Assembly (NCBI GenBank): GCA_963580285.1
Contig: OY757012.1
Location: 166,892,652-166,956,651 of the forward strand
Reading direction: 5' to 3'
DNA from: Lucinisca nassula
Taxonomy: Eukaryota > Mollusca > Bivalvia > Lucinida > Lucinidae
DNA length: 64,000 nt
Both the position numbers and the translations under genes were made by a program. The notes under the pieces were generated by a model. The model saw only the letters and a list, made by a program, of their open reading frames with translations. It did no database searches and was not told the DNA's origin. Numbering within the stretch: position 1 is the stretch's first letter; the number at the start of each line of letters is the position of its first letter. Positions 23,205 to 34,006 of this stretch are shown one piece after another.

Positions 23205-23484
23205 CATTACGATAACACACCCGTGCGACATAGTGCATTTTTCAATTCTCCAAAAATTGCCATTTTTCTAATGAAAATCCTGGATATTTTCCTTATAAAT
23301 ACTCCAAACATAGGTTGTGGGTGCTCGTTGGAACCGCCTCATTGAGGTGGTTCTAACGAGTACCCACAACCTATGTCTTGGAGCAAAAATAAGTAAAATA
23401 ATGTATACCCCCGTAAACCCCAGTTTTCTCTATATAAAGTGGGGTGTAGGGGGGTCTTCATTTCATGGACTTGTTCACGTGATG
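23205..23484 (-). mobile_element. family B MITE, copy 2, beside a splice donor
   Basis: Starts CATTACGATAACACACCCGT and ends TTGTTCACGTGATG, with the hairpin TTGGAACCGCCTCA/TGAGGTGGTTCTAA in the middle. ATAAG occurs on both sides, suggesting a 5-bp target duplication offset by one base. The right end lies about 15 nt from the minus-strand donor GT at 23500-23499 of the CUB exon. Confidence 0.75.
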
Positions 23485-23500
23485 ATAAGTGTATGGTTAC

Positions 23501-23660
23501 CTTCCATTTTTTCATACGTCAGTTTAAACCCCAACAACGAGTGATATCCGTCTGTGATAAAGTGAACATAAAGTACATTTGAAATGGTCTCTCCTCCAAT
23601 AACGTATGGATGGCTTGCGCATATCCACAAACGGTCTGCAGTTTGGTTTCTCTCAAAAAT
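23501..23660 (-). CDS. exon encoding the second half of a CUB domain
   Basis: On the minus strand the acceptor TTGAAATGTTTCAG is followed by IFERNQTADRLWICASHPY, then VIGGETISNVLYVHFITDG, YHSLLGFKLTYEKMEG, and the donor AAG|GTAACC. This matches the C-terminal half of CUB domains: the conserved Cys after a short hydrophobic run, the strand with l.V.F.sD, and the closing GF.l.Y. The exon enters in phase 0 and leaves in phase 1. The 31442-31641 exon ends in phase 0, so both join in frame to a CUB of about 105-110 residues over 360 nt. CUB domains are extracellular binding modules, usually in secreted or type I membrane proteins. The next exon, which must start in phase 1, was not found downstream; the 21 kb retroelement lies there, possibly inside the following intron. 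Confidence 0.72.
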
Positions 23661-24237
23661 CTGAAACATTTCAAGATCATTTCAACCTTTTTACCCCTGA
23701 ATTTCTGAAATGGACTCTTTCATCTTTGAATCACTCATGTTCACCTTTGCTAAAAATGAGATTTAGCCGAACACATTTACAATATGACAAGCAGTGTACA
23801 TTCTGACGAGACGCAACGCACCGCCTCGTCCGGATCAAACTGTTTGCCAAGACCTTGATGAAATAGTTAATTCTCTGAACACAAGATTTTCACAAAACAA
23901 TTTCCGATAACTTAGCAAAATAATTCATAAGCAATGGCTTCCGATTAAACAAAGCATGCCCATGCCACAGACACTAAAAGGTACCTGCCCTGATCACGTT
24001 TATCTAGAAATATATACTCAGAACTGCATTCAAAGTTATAGATATCTCTTGACAACGACCAACAGCTACTCAGCATTAAAATTGCAGTGGCGAGTAAAGG
24101 CTCTACATCAAAACCTGTCTGTGCTTACATGACTTTTATGTAGTGAATCCGTGAATCCAATGTTCATGGGTTGGTGCTAGGATAGATTTTTTCATTGGAT
24201 TCTATGCGGAACATCCAGGAGTGTATAAATGGTTTTC

Positions 24238-25503
24238 TTGCACACCAGACAAGGAAATCCGCGATTTTACCCTGGGATAGAAATTTATGTTCTGACCCTG
24301 ATGTTCCGACCCCAAATCGAATATAATCGCGTGTTTGATAACTGCATTGGTTGATTACGACCTTGTGTGCGCCGCCGTTAAGGTTGACGTCATGCACGAT
24401 CCGTGACATCACTTTACATTCCTGCAGTGTCGACACAATATGGCGGACGTTGGTAACCGAAGTGACTGCAGCATTGAAATTCCGCGCTAAGAAATGGAAG
24501 GTATTCAAGAAAAAGAAACCAATATGGATGTGAGGGGTGGATAGAAAAATCCGTCCCTCGGGATCACTGTCCGGCATCACTCGGCAAGCCTCGTGATGCC
24601 GGACAGTGACCCTTGGGACGGATTTTTCTATCCACCCCTCACACCCATATAAGATTCTTATATTATCATATGACGTCGCGTTTGAATAACGCTGTGTAAT
24701 AAATTCGATAATCCACCTAGTGGATTAAATGTGCAAATTAGTTAGATACGCCCCGTAACGTAACATGTCCGACGTCCTTAACCACGTCGCGTAACTAATG
24801 GCGGAATATTGACCTTTTTATTAAACAATCGTGTATGAAATGCGTTTTGTATGTCATATTATAAATATAATCATATATTATTGAATTTATTAAACTCGTT
24901 GAGGAAAATGGATAAAATTCTCGGCAATGCCTCGCATTTTATCCCTTTTCCTCAACTCGTTTAATAAATTCAATAGTACATGAGCACTCATGTAAGATCC
25001 TCTATGCAAACTTGAAATTATGACTGAATACAGCTTCCATGACAACGAGCAAAAATCGTTTTACTGTACCGAATATAAGAATCTTATATGGGTGTGAGGG
25101 GTGGATGGAAAAATACGTCCCGAGGGACACTGTCCGGCATCACGAGGCTTGTCGAGTGATGCCGGACAGTGATCCCGAAGGACGGATTTTTCTATCCACC
25201 CCTCACACCCATATTGGATTCATTTTCTTGCATACCTTCCATTTCTTAGCTCGAGTTATTCATGCTGCAGTCACTTCGGTTACCAACGTCCGCCATATTG
25301 TGTTGACACTACAGGAATGTTTAGTGACGTCACGTAACGTGCTGTGACGTCAACCTTAACGACGGCTCATACGCGGTCGTAATCAACCAGTGCATTTATC
25401 AAACACGCGATTACATTCGATTTTGGGTCGGAACACTGGGGTCAGAACATAAATTTTCTATCCCTGGGTAAAATCAAGGATTTCCTTGTCTGGTGTGCAA
25501 GAA
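24238..25503. mobile_element. large foldback element with ~420-bp arms (family F core)
   Basis: 24238-24655 and 25080-25503 are inverted copies sharing GGTAACCGAAGTGACTGCAG, TGAGGGGTGGATAGAAAAA, GTCCGGCATCAC and TTGCACACCAGACAAGG. Each arm contains its own smaller hairpin around GATGCCGGACAGTGA. The centre (24655-25075) carries another hairpin (about 24880-24975, GAGGAAAATGGATAAAAT and its complement) shared with 28970-29290. The 138-aa and 102-aa open frames seen on opposite strands are the same arm sequence read twice and have no known domain. Confidence 0.75.
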
Positions 25504-25544
25504 ATACTTTGCTGAACTTTCCACATTCAATTTACTGTATTGCT

Positions 25545-25770
25545 GCAAAGTCCGTCCGACTTCAGGAAATAAAAGTCCCCCTAGAAAATAGAAGTGGGGA
25601 CAATGATCAGGAATCGATACAATTAACCCACAGCTCCTATCAGAGACACCAAATGGAAAGAAACAAACATAAAACAAATGACCCCAATGGAAAAAAAATC
25701 AAAAGCGGAAAGCCAAAAGGACGGCAATTTTCCGAGATTCGACAGGAATGTTCGTGCTTATTATAATGTC
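25545..25770 (+). mobile_element. family D fragment
   Basis: Contains GGGGACAATGATCAGGAATC, AATTAACCCACAGCTCC and CACCAAATGGAAAGAAACAA, as in other D copies. It is truncated on both sides. Confidence 0.6.
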
Positions 25771-26136
25771 TTGCCAAGGCACCAAGGGGAGTAGGCATAT
25801 GGCATAATGTTTTAGTGTGGATCACGTTCGTGTTATTGGAGAACACTACATCTACTGAGCCAATGGATAAATTCTTAACTAACTTCCATTGTTACATCAA
25901 TATGTGGACGGGGGCATTATGTTTTGATGGCCTTGACATCGTTTAAGACTGGAAAATGTTCCAATCTCGGCCAAACATGAGCCGTATATCATTAAAGAAT
26001 TTATGAATTGTGGTACATTGGGCGACAGGGCTTGAGATGTCATTTCATCTCAATGTCAGGTAAAAGTCCCACAAACAATCAAATGAATTGTGGTAAACGT
26101 AGTAAACCAAAAATATTGAATAATTGTTTTTTATTT

Positions 26137-26413
26137 GATTTGATTTGAGGTTTAACGTCAACGACAACACTGTTTAGGTCATGTTGGAGACGTTGCTTCC
26201 AATTGTGTGGGACTTTATCCCAGCATTGAGATGAAATGATATCTCAAGCCCTGCTGTCCAATGAAACCCATACAGTTTAAAAGCATGAACGGTCCGACTC
26301 GCAACGCTTTGACAGGTTTAGATCCTCTAAACGGTTTCCCAATACTCGTGTGCGGTCGGTTTCAGCTTTGCGTGGAAGCATCAAGCAGCCCATCTATCTC
26401 TTCAAGCCCCGGT
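26137..26413 (+). mobile_element. family C dispersed repeat, copy 1
   Basis: A complete-looking ~280-bp unit: TTTGATTTGAGGTTTAACGT, GGAGACGTTGCTTCCAATT, TTGAGATGAAATGA, GGTCCGACTCGC, TCCTCTAAACGGTTT, TGCGTGGAAGCATC and TTCAAGCCCC. It is present at more than ten sites in both orientations. The class is unknown: no tRNA head and no TIR. A reverse fragment precedes it at 26015-26100. Confidence 0.75.
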
Positions 26414-27635
26414 GGGACCAAATAATTGTAAGCTATGAAATATCGGATTAATATTTGGTGACCTTCACCTCATTCTCAAGTTCAAAGTCACCATTAAACT
26501 ATCGAATTTTGACCAAAATAGCCTGTTTGAACTCTGTCTCCGGGATGAGACAAAATTGCTATCACTGCGATCTAGTAAAGACTGCATTAGATTTGCGGTG
26601 AACTTTACCTTATTTCAAAGATATGCTTCTAGAAAACCTCATTTTAAGATAAGCTTCTAGAAGCAATCATATCTGGGCAAGAAAATCCCCTTAAACGCAT
26701 TTTACAATTCCCTCACCATTGGTTTGGTAGGGATTCCATTTCAGCCAGCGCATGACAAAACCTACAATAAGACATGTGCACCGAACGAAGACTCAGATCA
26801 GCCTGCGCATCCACGAAGTCTGATCAGAGTCTTCTAGGTGCGCTCTAAATAAAGTGAAGGCTTCTCCTGATCCAGATGGATTCCGGACAAGCATGCAGGG
26901 AAACATAACTGGAATTGGAGAAAACAGTAACAAGAAGTTTTCATTTTCAAGGACACATTAGTCTGCCTTGGGCCAAAATGGCTTGTCTGAACCCTAACAT
27001 ACAAGCCTACATAACATTCAATCTTGTGTTATGGCTAATGACCTACTCATCATTCCGTTTGCTTGACTGTTTCATTAATACGGGCCTCATCACTAAAAAT
27101 GCTTAATACAAATGCAAACGATAGAGGTGCAGCCAAGCCAACGCGTACGGGCAGTCTGATCGGTGTCTTTTATTTAGTATTTTGAGAAAGAGGGCGAGGG
27201 AGGGAGATCACTTGAATTTAAACAAGTGAAATAACACTTTTTACAGTAAGCCTTGAATGGAATCTAAACGAGATAATGGTCAAGGAATACTTAATAATAA
27301 ACTGGAAAAAATCAATAAAAAAAATAGATGAAGGGAACCTAATTTTGGCAATTCTTTGAAAATTGCCTCTAGGCAGTTAATTTCAACTACAAGCTGTTTG
27401 AAATTTCGTTGCCATGTTAGTTCCACCATTTTTGTTTAAGGTTTGTGAACTTTGCAGACCAGGTGCACTGCGGTTTGAGAATTAAGTTCATTCCATCCGC
27501 TACACCTAGCTCATGTGTAGTACAATCCATGTGCAAATAGTTTGTCCAAGAGTGTAAAGTGTTTCTCTGCCATTACTGTACCTCGCATCTTCCATCTAAG
27601 ACGCCAAATGGAAAGAAACTCAAACACATCACGCA
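26414..27635. other. unassigned stretch
   Basis: About 1.2 kb with no repeat shared elsewhere in the window that I could recognise and no domain-bearing ORF. A short duplicated GATAAGCTTCTAGAA-like segment occurs near 26620-26670. It probably belongs to the intron between the two CUB exons. Confidence 0.4.
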
Positions 27636-27918
27636 AACACTCCTATATAATCTTGACCCCTTCAACCCCACTGCTATATAGTAAAACTGGGGTGTCGCTG
27701 GGTATGCATTATTTTTCTTATTTCTGCTCTAAAATATAGGTTGTGGGTATTCGTTATAACCGCCTCGATGAGGCGGTTATAACGCCCTCAATCTATATTT
27801 TGAGCAGAAATAAGGAAAATTCACAATTTTTCATCCGAAAATATTCGTGTTTTTTTTTTTTTTTTTTTTTTTCGGCGGTCAAATTTACAATTATTTGGAA
27901 TAGGCGTGTTTTCTTGAA
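27636..27918 (+). mobile_element. family A MITE, copy 1, with 23-T run
   Basis: Left part CTATATAATCTTGACCCC; centre hairpin GTTATAACCGCCTC/GAGGCGGTTATAAC; right end AATAGGCGTGTTTTCTT. A run of 23 T interrupts the right half at 27850-27872. The left terminal TIR is truncated. Confidence 0.7.
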
Positions 27919-28037
27919 GCAAAATCACTTCAGCAAAATAAGAAAGTCACAGGCGGAGAGCCAAATGGCAGTTACTTTCCCACAAACTGACAAAACGGCG
28001 TCCCACAACAAAATGTATAAGAAATACATACAGGCCA

Positions 28038-28190
28038 AGAGGTTGCATGATGCTTCCACGCAGAGCTGAAACTGACCAGCACCCAAGTACTGGTAATCCG
28101 CTTAGAGGATCTAAGCCTGCCCAGGCAAAGCGGTGCGAGTCGGCCCGTCCATGCTTATAAACTCTACTGGTTTCATTTGGCGACAGGGCT
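28038..28190 (-). mobile_element. family C fragment, reverse
   Basis: Contains GATGCTTCCACGCAGAGCTG, CCGCTTAGAGGATCTAAGCC and GGCGACAGGGCTTGAG, the reverse complement of the 3' half of C. It abuts a D copy. Confidence 0.7.
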
Positions 28191-28760
28191 TGAGGGGCTT
28201 AAATCGGTTTTGCTTTTACGTAGCCTGAAGCCTCACAGGTTTAGAAAAATAATTTGTTCAGTCCGTATGATAGATTTCTATTCCATCAGTCGATATCTCC
28301 CTGAACTTAAAAATATAACGAATACAGACATTACGATAACACACCCGTGCGACATAGTGCATTTTTAACATCTCCAAAATGGCTAGTATTTGATGAAAAT
28401 CCGTGATATTTTTCTTATAAATACTGCAAACATAGGTTGTGGGTGCTCGTTAGAACCGCCTCATTGAGGCGGTTCTAACGAGTACCCACAACCAATGTCT
28501 TGGAGCAAAAATAAGAAAAATAATGTATACCCCTGTAAACCCCAGTTTTCTCTATATAAAGTGGGGTATAGGGGGGTCTTCATTTCACGGACTTGTTCAC
28601 GTGATGAGATGAAATAACGACAAGGACTTGACAGCATAAAAAACTGAAATGCTGGAGCAAAAGAAAAGAACAGGTGGGCCCGACCAGAGACATGAAATCG
28701 GGCACCAACCGGCGTTTCTTAGCCTTTAGGCTGGAGCTGTCAGAGTCTGGGGCCCGACCC
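28190..28760 (+). mobile_element. family D copy split by a family B MITE
   Basis: 28190-28325 matches 10255-10390, and 28607-28670 matches 10390-10455 (GGACTTGACAGCATAAAA, ATGCTGGAGCAAAAG). The interruption is exactly the B element 28329-28606. After it, the MLEQKK frame continues into GCCCGACC-rich sequence resembling ORF1 of the D-type LINE, with stops. Confidence 0.65.
28329..28606 (-). mobile_element. family B MITE, copy 3, nested in D
   Basis: CATTACGATAACACACCCGT at the left and TTGTTCACGTGATGA at the right. The centre is a perfect hairpin, TTAGAACCGCCTCAT/TGAGGCGGTTCTAA, extended by stems of AGGTTGTGGGTGCTCG. It is the best-preserved B copy in the window. Confidence 0.85.
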
Positions 28761-28799
28761 GCAGGCGTGCATATTAAGCGGGAAGCAAAGTTGTGAACC

Positions 28800-28925
28800 G
28801 TGATTAAGCACAGGAGCTTGACGTAATAAAATTTAAAGGGTTTGTCCCTACGTTTCTATATATACATAGAAACGTAGAGATGAACCCTTTAATATTGCAA
28901 TACGTCAAGCTCCTGTGTGATTAAT
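28800..28925. repeat. long hairpin
   Basis: CACAGGAGCTTGACGTAAT...AGGGTTTGTCCCTACGTTTC pairs with its complement across a TATATATA centre (28855-28862). It is a short foldback element with no other copy noticed here. Confidence 0.7.
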
Positions 28926-28969
28926 TAAGTTAATTAAGTTAATTAACATGCATACAGTTTACGCTGTAC

Positions 28970-29290
28970 CCAACCTTTTATATCGAAGAATGTTTTATCA
29001 TATGACGTCGTTGATAAGCAGTGGATAACGTCGTGCAATAAATATCGTATGACCACACGTGTAATAACACTTTGGCGGGATTAAGTAACGTCATGACAAC
29101 GTCCATGTCAACAATGCATTTTTCGTAGAAAACTTGTCAAATTAAAAGGCGCTAAAATCCAATTTAAAGTAGCCATAATGTTAAGAGAATCTTACACTCG
29201 TGGTCATTTCATATGAAATTAATGAAACTCGCCGAAGGCTCGTTTCATAAATTTCATATGAAATGACCACTCGTGTAAGATCCTCTATTT
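28970..29290 (+). mobile_element. family F foldback core, second copy
   Basis: Shares TTTTATCATATGACGTCG, AATAAAT..CGTATGA and the closing GTGTAAGATCCTCTAT with 24655-25010. It contains its own hairpin TGGTCATTTCATATGAAAT / ATTTCATATGAAATGACCA near 29200-29265. A run of 32 T follows at 29324-29355. Confidence 0.65.
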
Positions 29291-29320
29291 CTCGAAATTG
29301 GATACTGAATCATTGCATGC

Positions 29321-29355
<35 letters not shown>

Positions 29356-29594
29356 CGAAATTTAAAGTTGTTTCTCAGATCCAAAAAGGAAACAAGCCCG
29401 ATTACTTCAGATACACAAAAAAATAATGTCGAAATAAAGTTACACAGTTCTTTTCAAAGACAGTGGCGTCATAAATTGAAGTTTGAGCCCGGTTTGAGCG
29501 CATGAAAAAAATCCAGAATATGACAACGTATACGAGCCGAAAAACCTAACACCGCACTTGTACCAACAATTTACCGGAGCATTTATGTGTTGTC

Positions 29595-29823
29595 AACACA
29601 ATTGGGGTCATTTTGGAAACGCTGCTTCCGATTTTGTGAGACTGTTACCCAAAATTGAGATGATCCTACCGCCAGAGGAACCCGCAATGGTTTAAGGAAC
29701 GTTCAGACTCGCACCACTTTTCTTGGGCAAGCTTATATACCAGTATTCAAATTTGGTTGGTTTCAGCTCTGCGCGGAAGCACCATGTATACCCAATCTAT
29801 TTCTCCAAGTCCTGATGGACGGG
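29595..29823 (+). mobile_element. family C repeat, diverged copy
   Basis: GGTCATTTTGGAAACGCTGC, ACCCAAAATTGAGATGA, TCTGCGCGGAAGCACCATG and CAAGTCCTGATGGACGGGG align in order with other C copies. Confidence 0.65.
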
Positions 29824-29966
29824 GCGTTTACCGGAGCATTAACACACTGTTATTGTATGCATTCGGTAGAGTGGAAAGTGCTTTTGGTCTGACCAGGCAA
29901 TTAAACCTATTTTAGGCTGTTGATCAGTGGACTGAGCTATCTGGCTACCTGCACAAGATTTATTAA

Positions 29967-30192
29967 CCCATTTAGTACCAGAAACCCCCAAAAAGGGTAC
30001 CCTGGCAAACAGTGCAGGCCTAGATCTGACGCCGCAGAACGCGGCGTCTGATCGGGGCCTACACTGTTTGTAAAACAAGTCAGCTATTTTTCCTAACCAA
30101 TTTTGAAGAAAACACAACCTGACACCCCTAAATTTTGAAATGGACTCATGCTCTATATATATGGAGCAAGTATCCATTTGGTACAGAAAGGG
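29967..30192. mobile_element. family G MITE, TTAA target, CCC ends
   Basis: TTAA on both sides (29963-29966 and 30193-30196) with inverted ends CCCATTTAGTACC / GGTACAGAAAGGG. The core hairpin is CAGTGCAGGCCTAGATCTGA / ACGCCGCAGAACGCGGCGT. TTAA duplication with CCC ends is typical of piggyBac-type elements (family knowledge). No transposase. Confidence 0.7.
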
Positions 30193-30325
30193 TTAAGTTA
30201 TATATCATGAGTCCCAAATACAATAGCATAACACTTGACTTCAAAGTGTCCTTGTTGCTAACTAACTTTGAGTCACCCTATCTAATTTTCTTCCCCTTAC
30301 GATTACTCTTCCTCTTGCTGCCTTT

Positions 30326-30607
30326 GCATTACGAAAACACGCCTCTACAAATACATGGGAAATTTTACCACAGAGAAATGAAAATTTGCAGATGAAATAT
30401 TTCGATATTTTTTTAATTTTTTGCTCAAAACATAGATTGTGAATACTCGTTAGAACCGCCTCGACGAGGCGGTTCTAACGAGTACCCACAATTTATGTTT
30501 TTGAGCAAAAATAATCAAAATAATGTATACCCCTATAAACCCCAGTATTACTATATAAAAATGGGGTTTAAGGGGGTCAAATTTATATAGGCGTGCTGTT
30601 GCCAATG
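30326..30607 (-). mobile_element. family A MITE, copy 2, both ends present
   Basis: CATTACGAAAACACGCCT at the left and ATATAGGCGTGCTGTTGCCAATGG at the right form the TIRs. The hairpin TTAGAACCGCCTCGA/CGAGGCGGTTCTAA is central, and CCCAGTATTACTATATAAAA flanks it. Confidence 0.8.
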
Positions 30608-30639
30608 GTAGCCTGTAATCTTTGATTGTTCGGCCCCGA

Positions 30640-30945
30640 CGGCCCCCGCCCATAGGGGCTTGAAGAAATATATGGGCTGCATGATGCTTCCACGCAGAGC
30701 TGAATCCGGCCCGCACACTAGTACTGGTAAACCGCTTAGAGGATCTAAGCCTGTCCAGGAACCGGGATGCGAGGCGGACCGTCCATGCTAATAAATCCCA
30801 TGTGTTTCATTGGGCGACAGGGCTTGAGATGTCATTTCATCTCAATGTCGGGTAAAAGTCCCACAAAATTGGAAGCAACGTCTCCAAAATGACCTTTACT
30901 GTTGTGACGGGGACGTTAAACCTCAAATCAAACAAATTGTTCGGC
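30640..30945 (-). mobile_element. family C repeat, reverse, head-to-head pair with 31120
   Basis: A full reverse C copy ending ACGTTAAACCTCAAATCAAA at 30935. A shorter reverse fragment (30945-30985) follows, then a forward copy from 31120. Confidence 0.8.
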
Positions 30946-31119
30946 CCCGCCCATCGGGGCTTAAAGAATTAGATGGGCTGCATCGTTTATTTCCTGATTT
31001 GTTTTCGACATTGTAAGTTACTCTTTCTCTAGGTGCCATTGGTAGACTGTAATCTTTGATTGTGGCTTTCCTGAGCATCTTTTCTATAATTTTTGTGAAG
31101 CGAACCGTGTGGATTTGTT

Positions 31120-31390
31120 TTTGTTTGATTTGAGGTTTAACGTCCCCGTCTACACTGTAAAAGTCATTTTGGAGACGTTGCTTCCAATTTTGTGGGACTT
31201 TTACCCGACATTGAAGCCTGTCGCCCAATGAAACCAATAGGGTTTACAAGCATGGACGGTCCGACTCGCACCGCTTTGCCTGGGCAGGCTTAGAGCCTCT
31301 AAGCGGTTTACCAGTACTCGTGTGCGGATCGGTTTCAGCTCTGCGTGGAAGCATCGTGCAGCCCATCTATTTCTTCAAGCCCCGACAGGC
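31120..31390 (+). mobile_element. family C repeat, forward, adjacent to CUB exon donor
   Basis: GATTTGAGGTTTAACGTCCC through TTCTTCAAGCCCCGACAGG. Its right edge lies about 50 nt from the minus-strand donor at 31441, inside the CUB intron. Confidence 0.8.
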
Positions 31391-31441
31391 TGGGGCCGGC
31401 GAACCGTATGGAAAGCATGAGTCTGAAAATTCTTTACTTAC

Positions 31442-31641
31442 CCTTAGTGCATCTCTCATACAGTTATACGATTCCTCCATCTCAACATAAACGATATAAA
31501 ATTGAACTGTTTGGCTCTCTAGTGCTTCTATCATCCATAACATATCGATGTTATTGTCATACAAACCGTCCATATTTCGATCTGGTGACAAAATGCTGCC
31601 AGACCTCTTCGTCAGTTTTGTAACTGTGTCTTGGGATGTTC
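31442..31641 (-). CDS. exon encoding the first half of a CUB domain
   Basis: On the minus strand the acceptor TAGTTCTTTGATTGCAG precedes GAACATCCC. The exon ends CTAAGG|GTAAGT, a consensus donor. Translation contains SGSILSPDRNMDGLYDNNID, then LWMIEALESQTVQFYIVYVE and MEESYNCMRDALR. This matches the CUB pattern: G.I.SP, the Y.NN..C.W.I.A stretch (the usual Cys is Met here), the F..F.lE strand, and Cys before the D.L strand. It enters in phase 1 and exits in phase 0, fitting the 23501-23660 exon directly. The upstream kringle exon leaves in phase 1, so kringle to CUB splicing would also be in frame. The first CUB cysteine pair appears lost, as in some known CUBs. Kremen receptors have the order kringle-WSC-CUB, but no WSC exon was found between, so that name is not assigned. 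Confidence 0.7.
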
Positions 31642-31751
31642 CTGCAATCAAAGAACTAATAGCACTGGTGAGTCTATTATCTCTGATTCAAAAATGCGGG
31701 GCTCTGACTTACACTATTTCGTCCAGTATTTTAAGCAAACAGTCTAGCCTC

Positions 31752-32036
31752 TAGAGGGGTGGGGGGTAAACTTTATTTTTCTTATATCTGCTCTAAAATA
31801 TAGATTGTGTGTACTGGTTTGGACCGCCTCGATGAGCGTATTTCATCACGAAAACACGCCTATATATTCCCCCCCCCACCCCCTCGAACCACTATATTTT
31901 GAGCTGAAATAAGAAAAATATCACAATTTTTCATCCCAAAATTTTCATTTTTTCGGCGATTAAGGTTACAATGTTTTGGTATAGGCGTGTATTCGTAATG
32001 ACAATGTATTTGTATAGGCGGATTTTCGTAATGGAT
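31752..32036 (-). mobile_element. rearranged family A MITE
   Basis: A partial A copy with half hairpin (CTCTAAAATATAGATTGTG, GGACCGCCTCGATGAG) runs into a second TIR, ATCACGAAAACACGCCTATA (near 31844). It closes with ATAGGCGTGTATTCGTAATG and again ATAGGCGGATTTTCGTAATGG. Confidence 0.6.
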
Positions 32037-32194
32037 TAGTACTGCCATGAGTAACGGGTACCTGTTTTTTTACATGGTCAGAAACAGTCTCATGAATAAT
32101 AGCAGGCGAAAAGCTCCTGTAGTTAGTAAGTTTGGGTCAATTGATAAACAAAGGTCGACCCCAAAATGGAAGAGAAGAGGGGCAATTGTCCGTT

Positions 32195-32335
32195 TCTGTC
32201 AGAAGTATGTGCAATCTACTGACTAACCGCTTATATATTAGCCCGCCCAGGGAAAGTGTGGAGCCTTAGGTTATTTGGTCGTCTCGTTATGTCCTAAACA
32301 GCGGCGCCTAGGGCGTTTAATTCAAAACAAACAAA
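32195..32335 (+). mobile_element. SINE-2 3' fragment
   Basis: GTCCGTTTCTG...ATGTGCAAT, CCGCTTATATATTAGCCCGC and CAGGGAAAGTGTGGAG, ending in (CAAA)n. It matches the tail of 43583-43880 and lacks the tRNA head. Confidence 0.55.
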
Positions 32336-32566
32336 CAAAAATGGGTCATATAGACGTTACGTATGAAGTTTAAGGGATGGAAAACAAGATGGTTGGTTAA
32401 TGCTACATCAGTTTGGCGTCAAGACTAAATGGATATCCCCCTTTCATCCCCCACACCGTACAACCGGCTGCGGCGAAGACAGATTACTGCCTCGAAGACA
32501 GATCACACAAAAGGTTTGTCCATTCAAACACGAACCATCTTGAAGAATTTACTATTTCATTTTCAG

Positions 32567-32722
32567 TGAAGCTTAAAACAAAAGACAAAATGCCAACTAT
32601 GGAGGAAATCAGTACGCTAGTTTTTGAGCGAGTGGACATTATTATTGGATTCAGCCACTTTACCTTAAATGAAACATATGGACCATTGTACATAACAAGT
32701 GCTACACTTAACTGCAAAGTTA
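32567..32722 (+). CDS. possible plus-strand exon, unrecognised
   Basis: A strong acceptor TTTACTATTTCATTTTCAG is followed by an open frame containing KLKTKDKMPTMEEIST, LVFERVDIIIGFSHFTL and ETYGPLYITSATLNC. The donor side is weak (AAA|GTTACA), and a family B MITE begins 14 nt later. The frame is also open upstream to 32413. Its alternation of charged and hydrophobic residues looks protein-like, but no domain is assigned and the strand is opposite to the kringle-CUB gene. Confidence 0.25.
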
Positions 32723-32735
32723 CACAAACATATCA

Positions 32736-32962
32736 CATTACGATATCACAGCCACGTGATATAGTGCGACCTTCATACCTCCAAAACGGTATATTCTGGT
32801 GAAAAATTGTCTATACTCGAAACATACCGTCAGAACAGCTTCATTGTGGAGGTTATGGCGAGATCTTTAAACAGAAATCAGAAAACTAATATACCCCTGT
32901 AAACTTCTCTGTATAAGTGAGTTGTAGAGGGGTGTTCATTACACGGACTTGTAAACGTGATG
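32736..32962 (-). mobile_element. diverged family B MITE
   Basis: CATTACGATATCAC at the left and ACACGGACTTGTAAACGTGATG at the right, with CCCCTGTAAAC and GTGAGTTGTAGAGGGGTG inside. The central hairpin is eroded. Confidence 0.6.
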
Positions 32963-33960
32963 AGAACCACAGCCTCAGTGTGACTCAGATTATGGCTTGT
33001 GCGTCTGTATGGGAAGATAACCCACGAGCGGCACCGAGTGAATTAACGATAATACAGACGCACGGACCATACTCTGAGCAGATTGTTGTACATTGTCGCC
33101 TTTGCATCGTTTTTATCACGAGCTATTCAACGTTAACCATTGCATTGTGCAACCTGGGTTATGCAATAAGTACTGATAGAAAAAAAACAACAACATACAT
33201 GACGTTTGATGTTAAAAACATAATGGCACAAGCAGATATTCGCACAAACTTCAGATGTTTACTTTCAATATCAAACAACACAGAAATCGCTGTTCGAGTA
33301 AAGCAAAGCACCTCAACATAAGTCGTGTGACATCGAAGAAAGAAAAAGTACAAAAAGAAGAAAATTAAACAAATAACGCCACAGATGTTTACTGGCTGCA
33401 CTATTTGTATGTTGACAGGAAATATAAATGATTTATAGGGCAGTCTCTATGTTACTCTATTGCAGCATTATTACAAGTAATGCCCTGGATCTAGCATGGA
33501 ATAGTTTCCAGCGAAGCTGCCGGTGTATAGTCATCCAGAATTCGACTTTCTTGAAGATGTATCCGGAACTCTGACCTACCATCAATGTTAGCCTTCGAAA
33601 TCTCTGATCTGCGTTTGTAGACAGTCGTATAAAAAGCAACCTGTAGTTAGAGACAGCATTTTACTTGACACCTGGTCTCTTTAGGGGAGCGTAGTTTGTT
33701 TGTTTAACCGAGTTATAGGGTCCAATTTGGCAGAAATGCTGCTGAATAGTCGTGGTTTTAGCGTGAGCAAGTGAATGTAAAATATTTTGTTCCGTAGACG
33801 TACATTTGACGCCGAAAACAAAATTCCATACGATTTTCTTTGAAAATATTTTTCAACGACTGGAAAAGCCTTATCTGGTTTTGAAATATAGCCAGAATGT
33901 TGCTGCGGTGTGATCCCCGGGTGTCTGAAGTTGAACTCTTTCAGGCCAAAAATTTGCAAT
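32963..33960. other. unassigned stretch
   Basis: No recognised repeat. A 134-codon plus frame (32917-33321) starts inside the MITE end and shows one hydrophobic stretch, but no family. A minus frame (33681-33959) is also unassigned. This is probably intron between the kringle and CUB exons. Confidence 0.35.
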
Positions 33961-33998
33961 TGCCAACATGTCTATCCACTAAACCTTCACTTCCACCC

Positions 33999-34006
<8 letters not shown>

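Noticed and set aside
24164..25347. 138-aa and 102-aa similar proteins on opposite strands
   Set aside because: They are the two arms of one foldback element read in opposite directions, with no domain signature.
31367..31651. Complete small secreted protein from the 94-codon CUB frame
   Set aside because: The start Met lies in the intron before the acceptor, and the end runs into a family C repeat past a consensus donor. It is an exon, not a free-standing gene.
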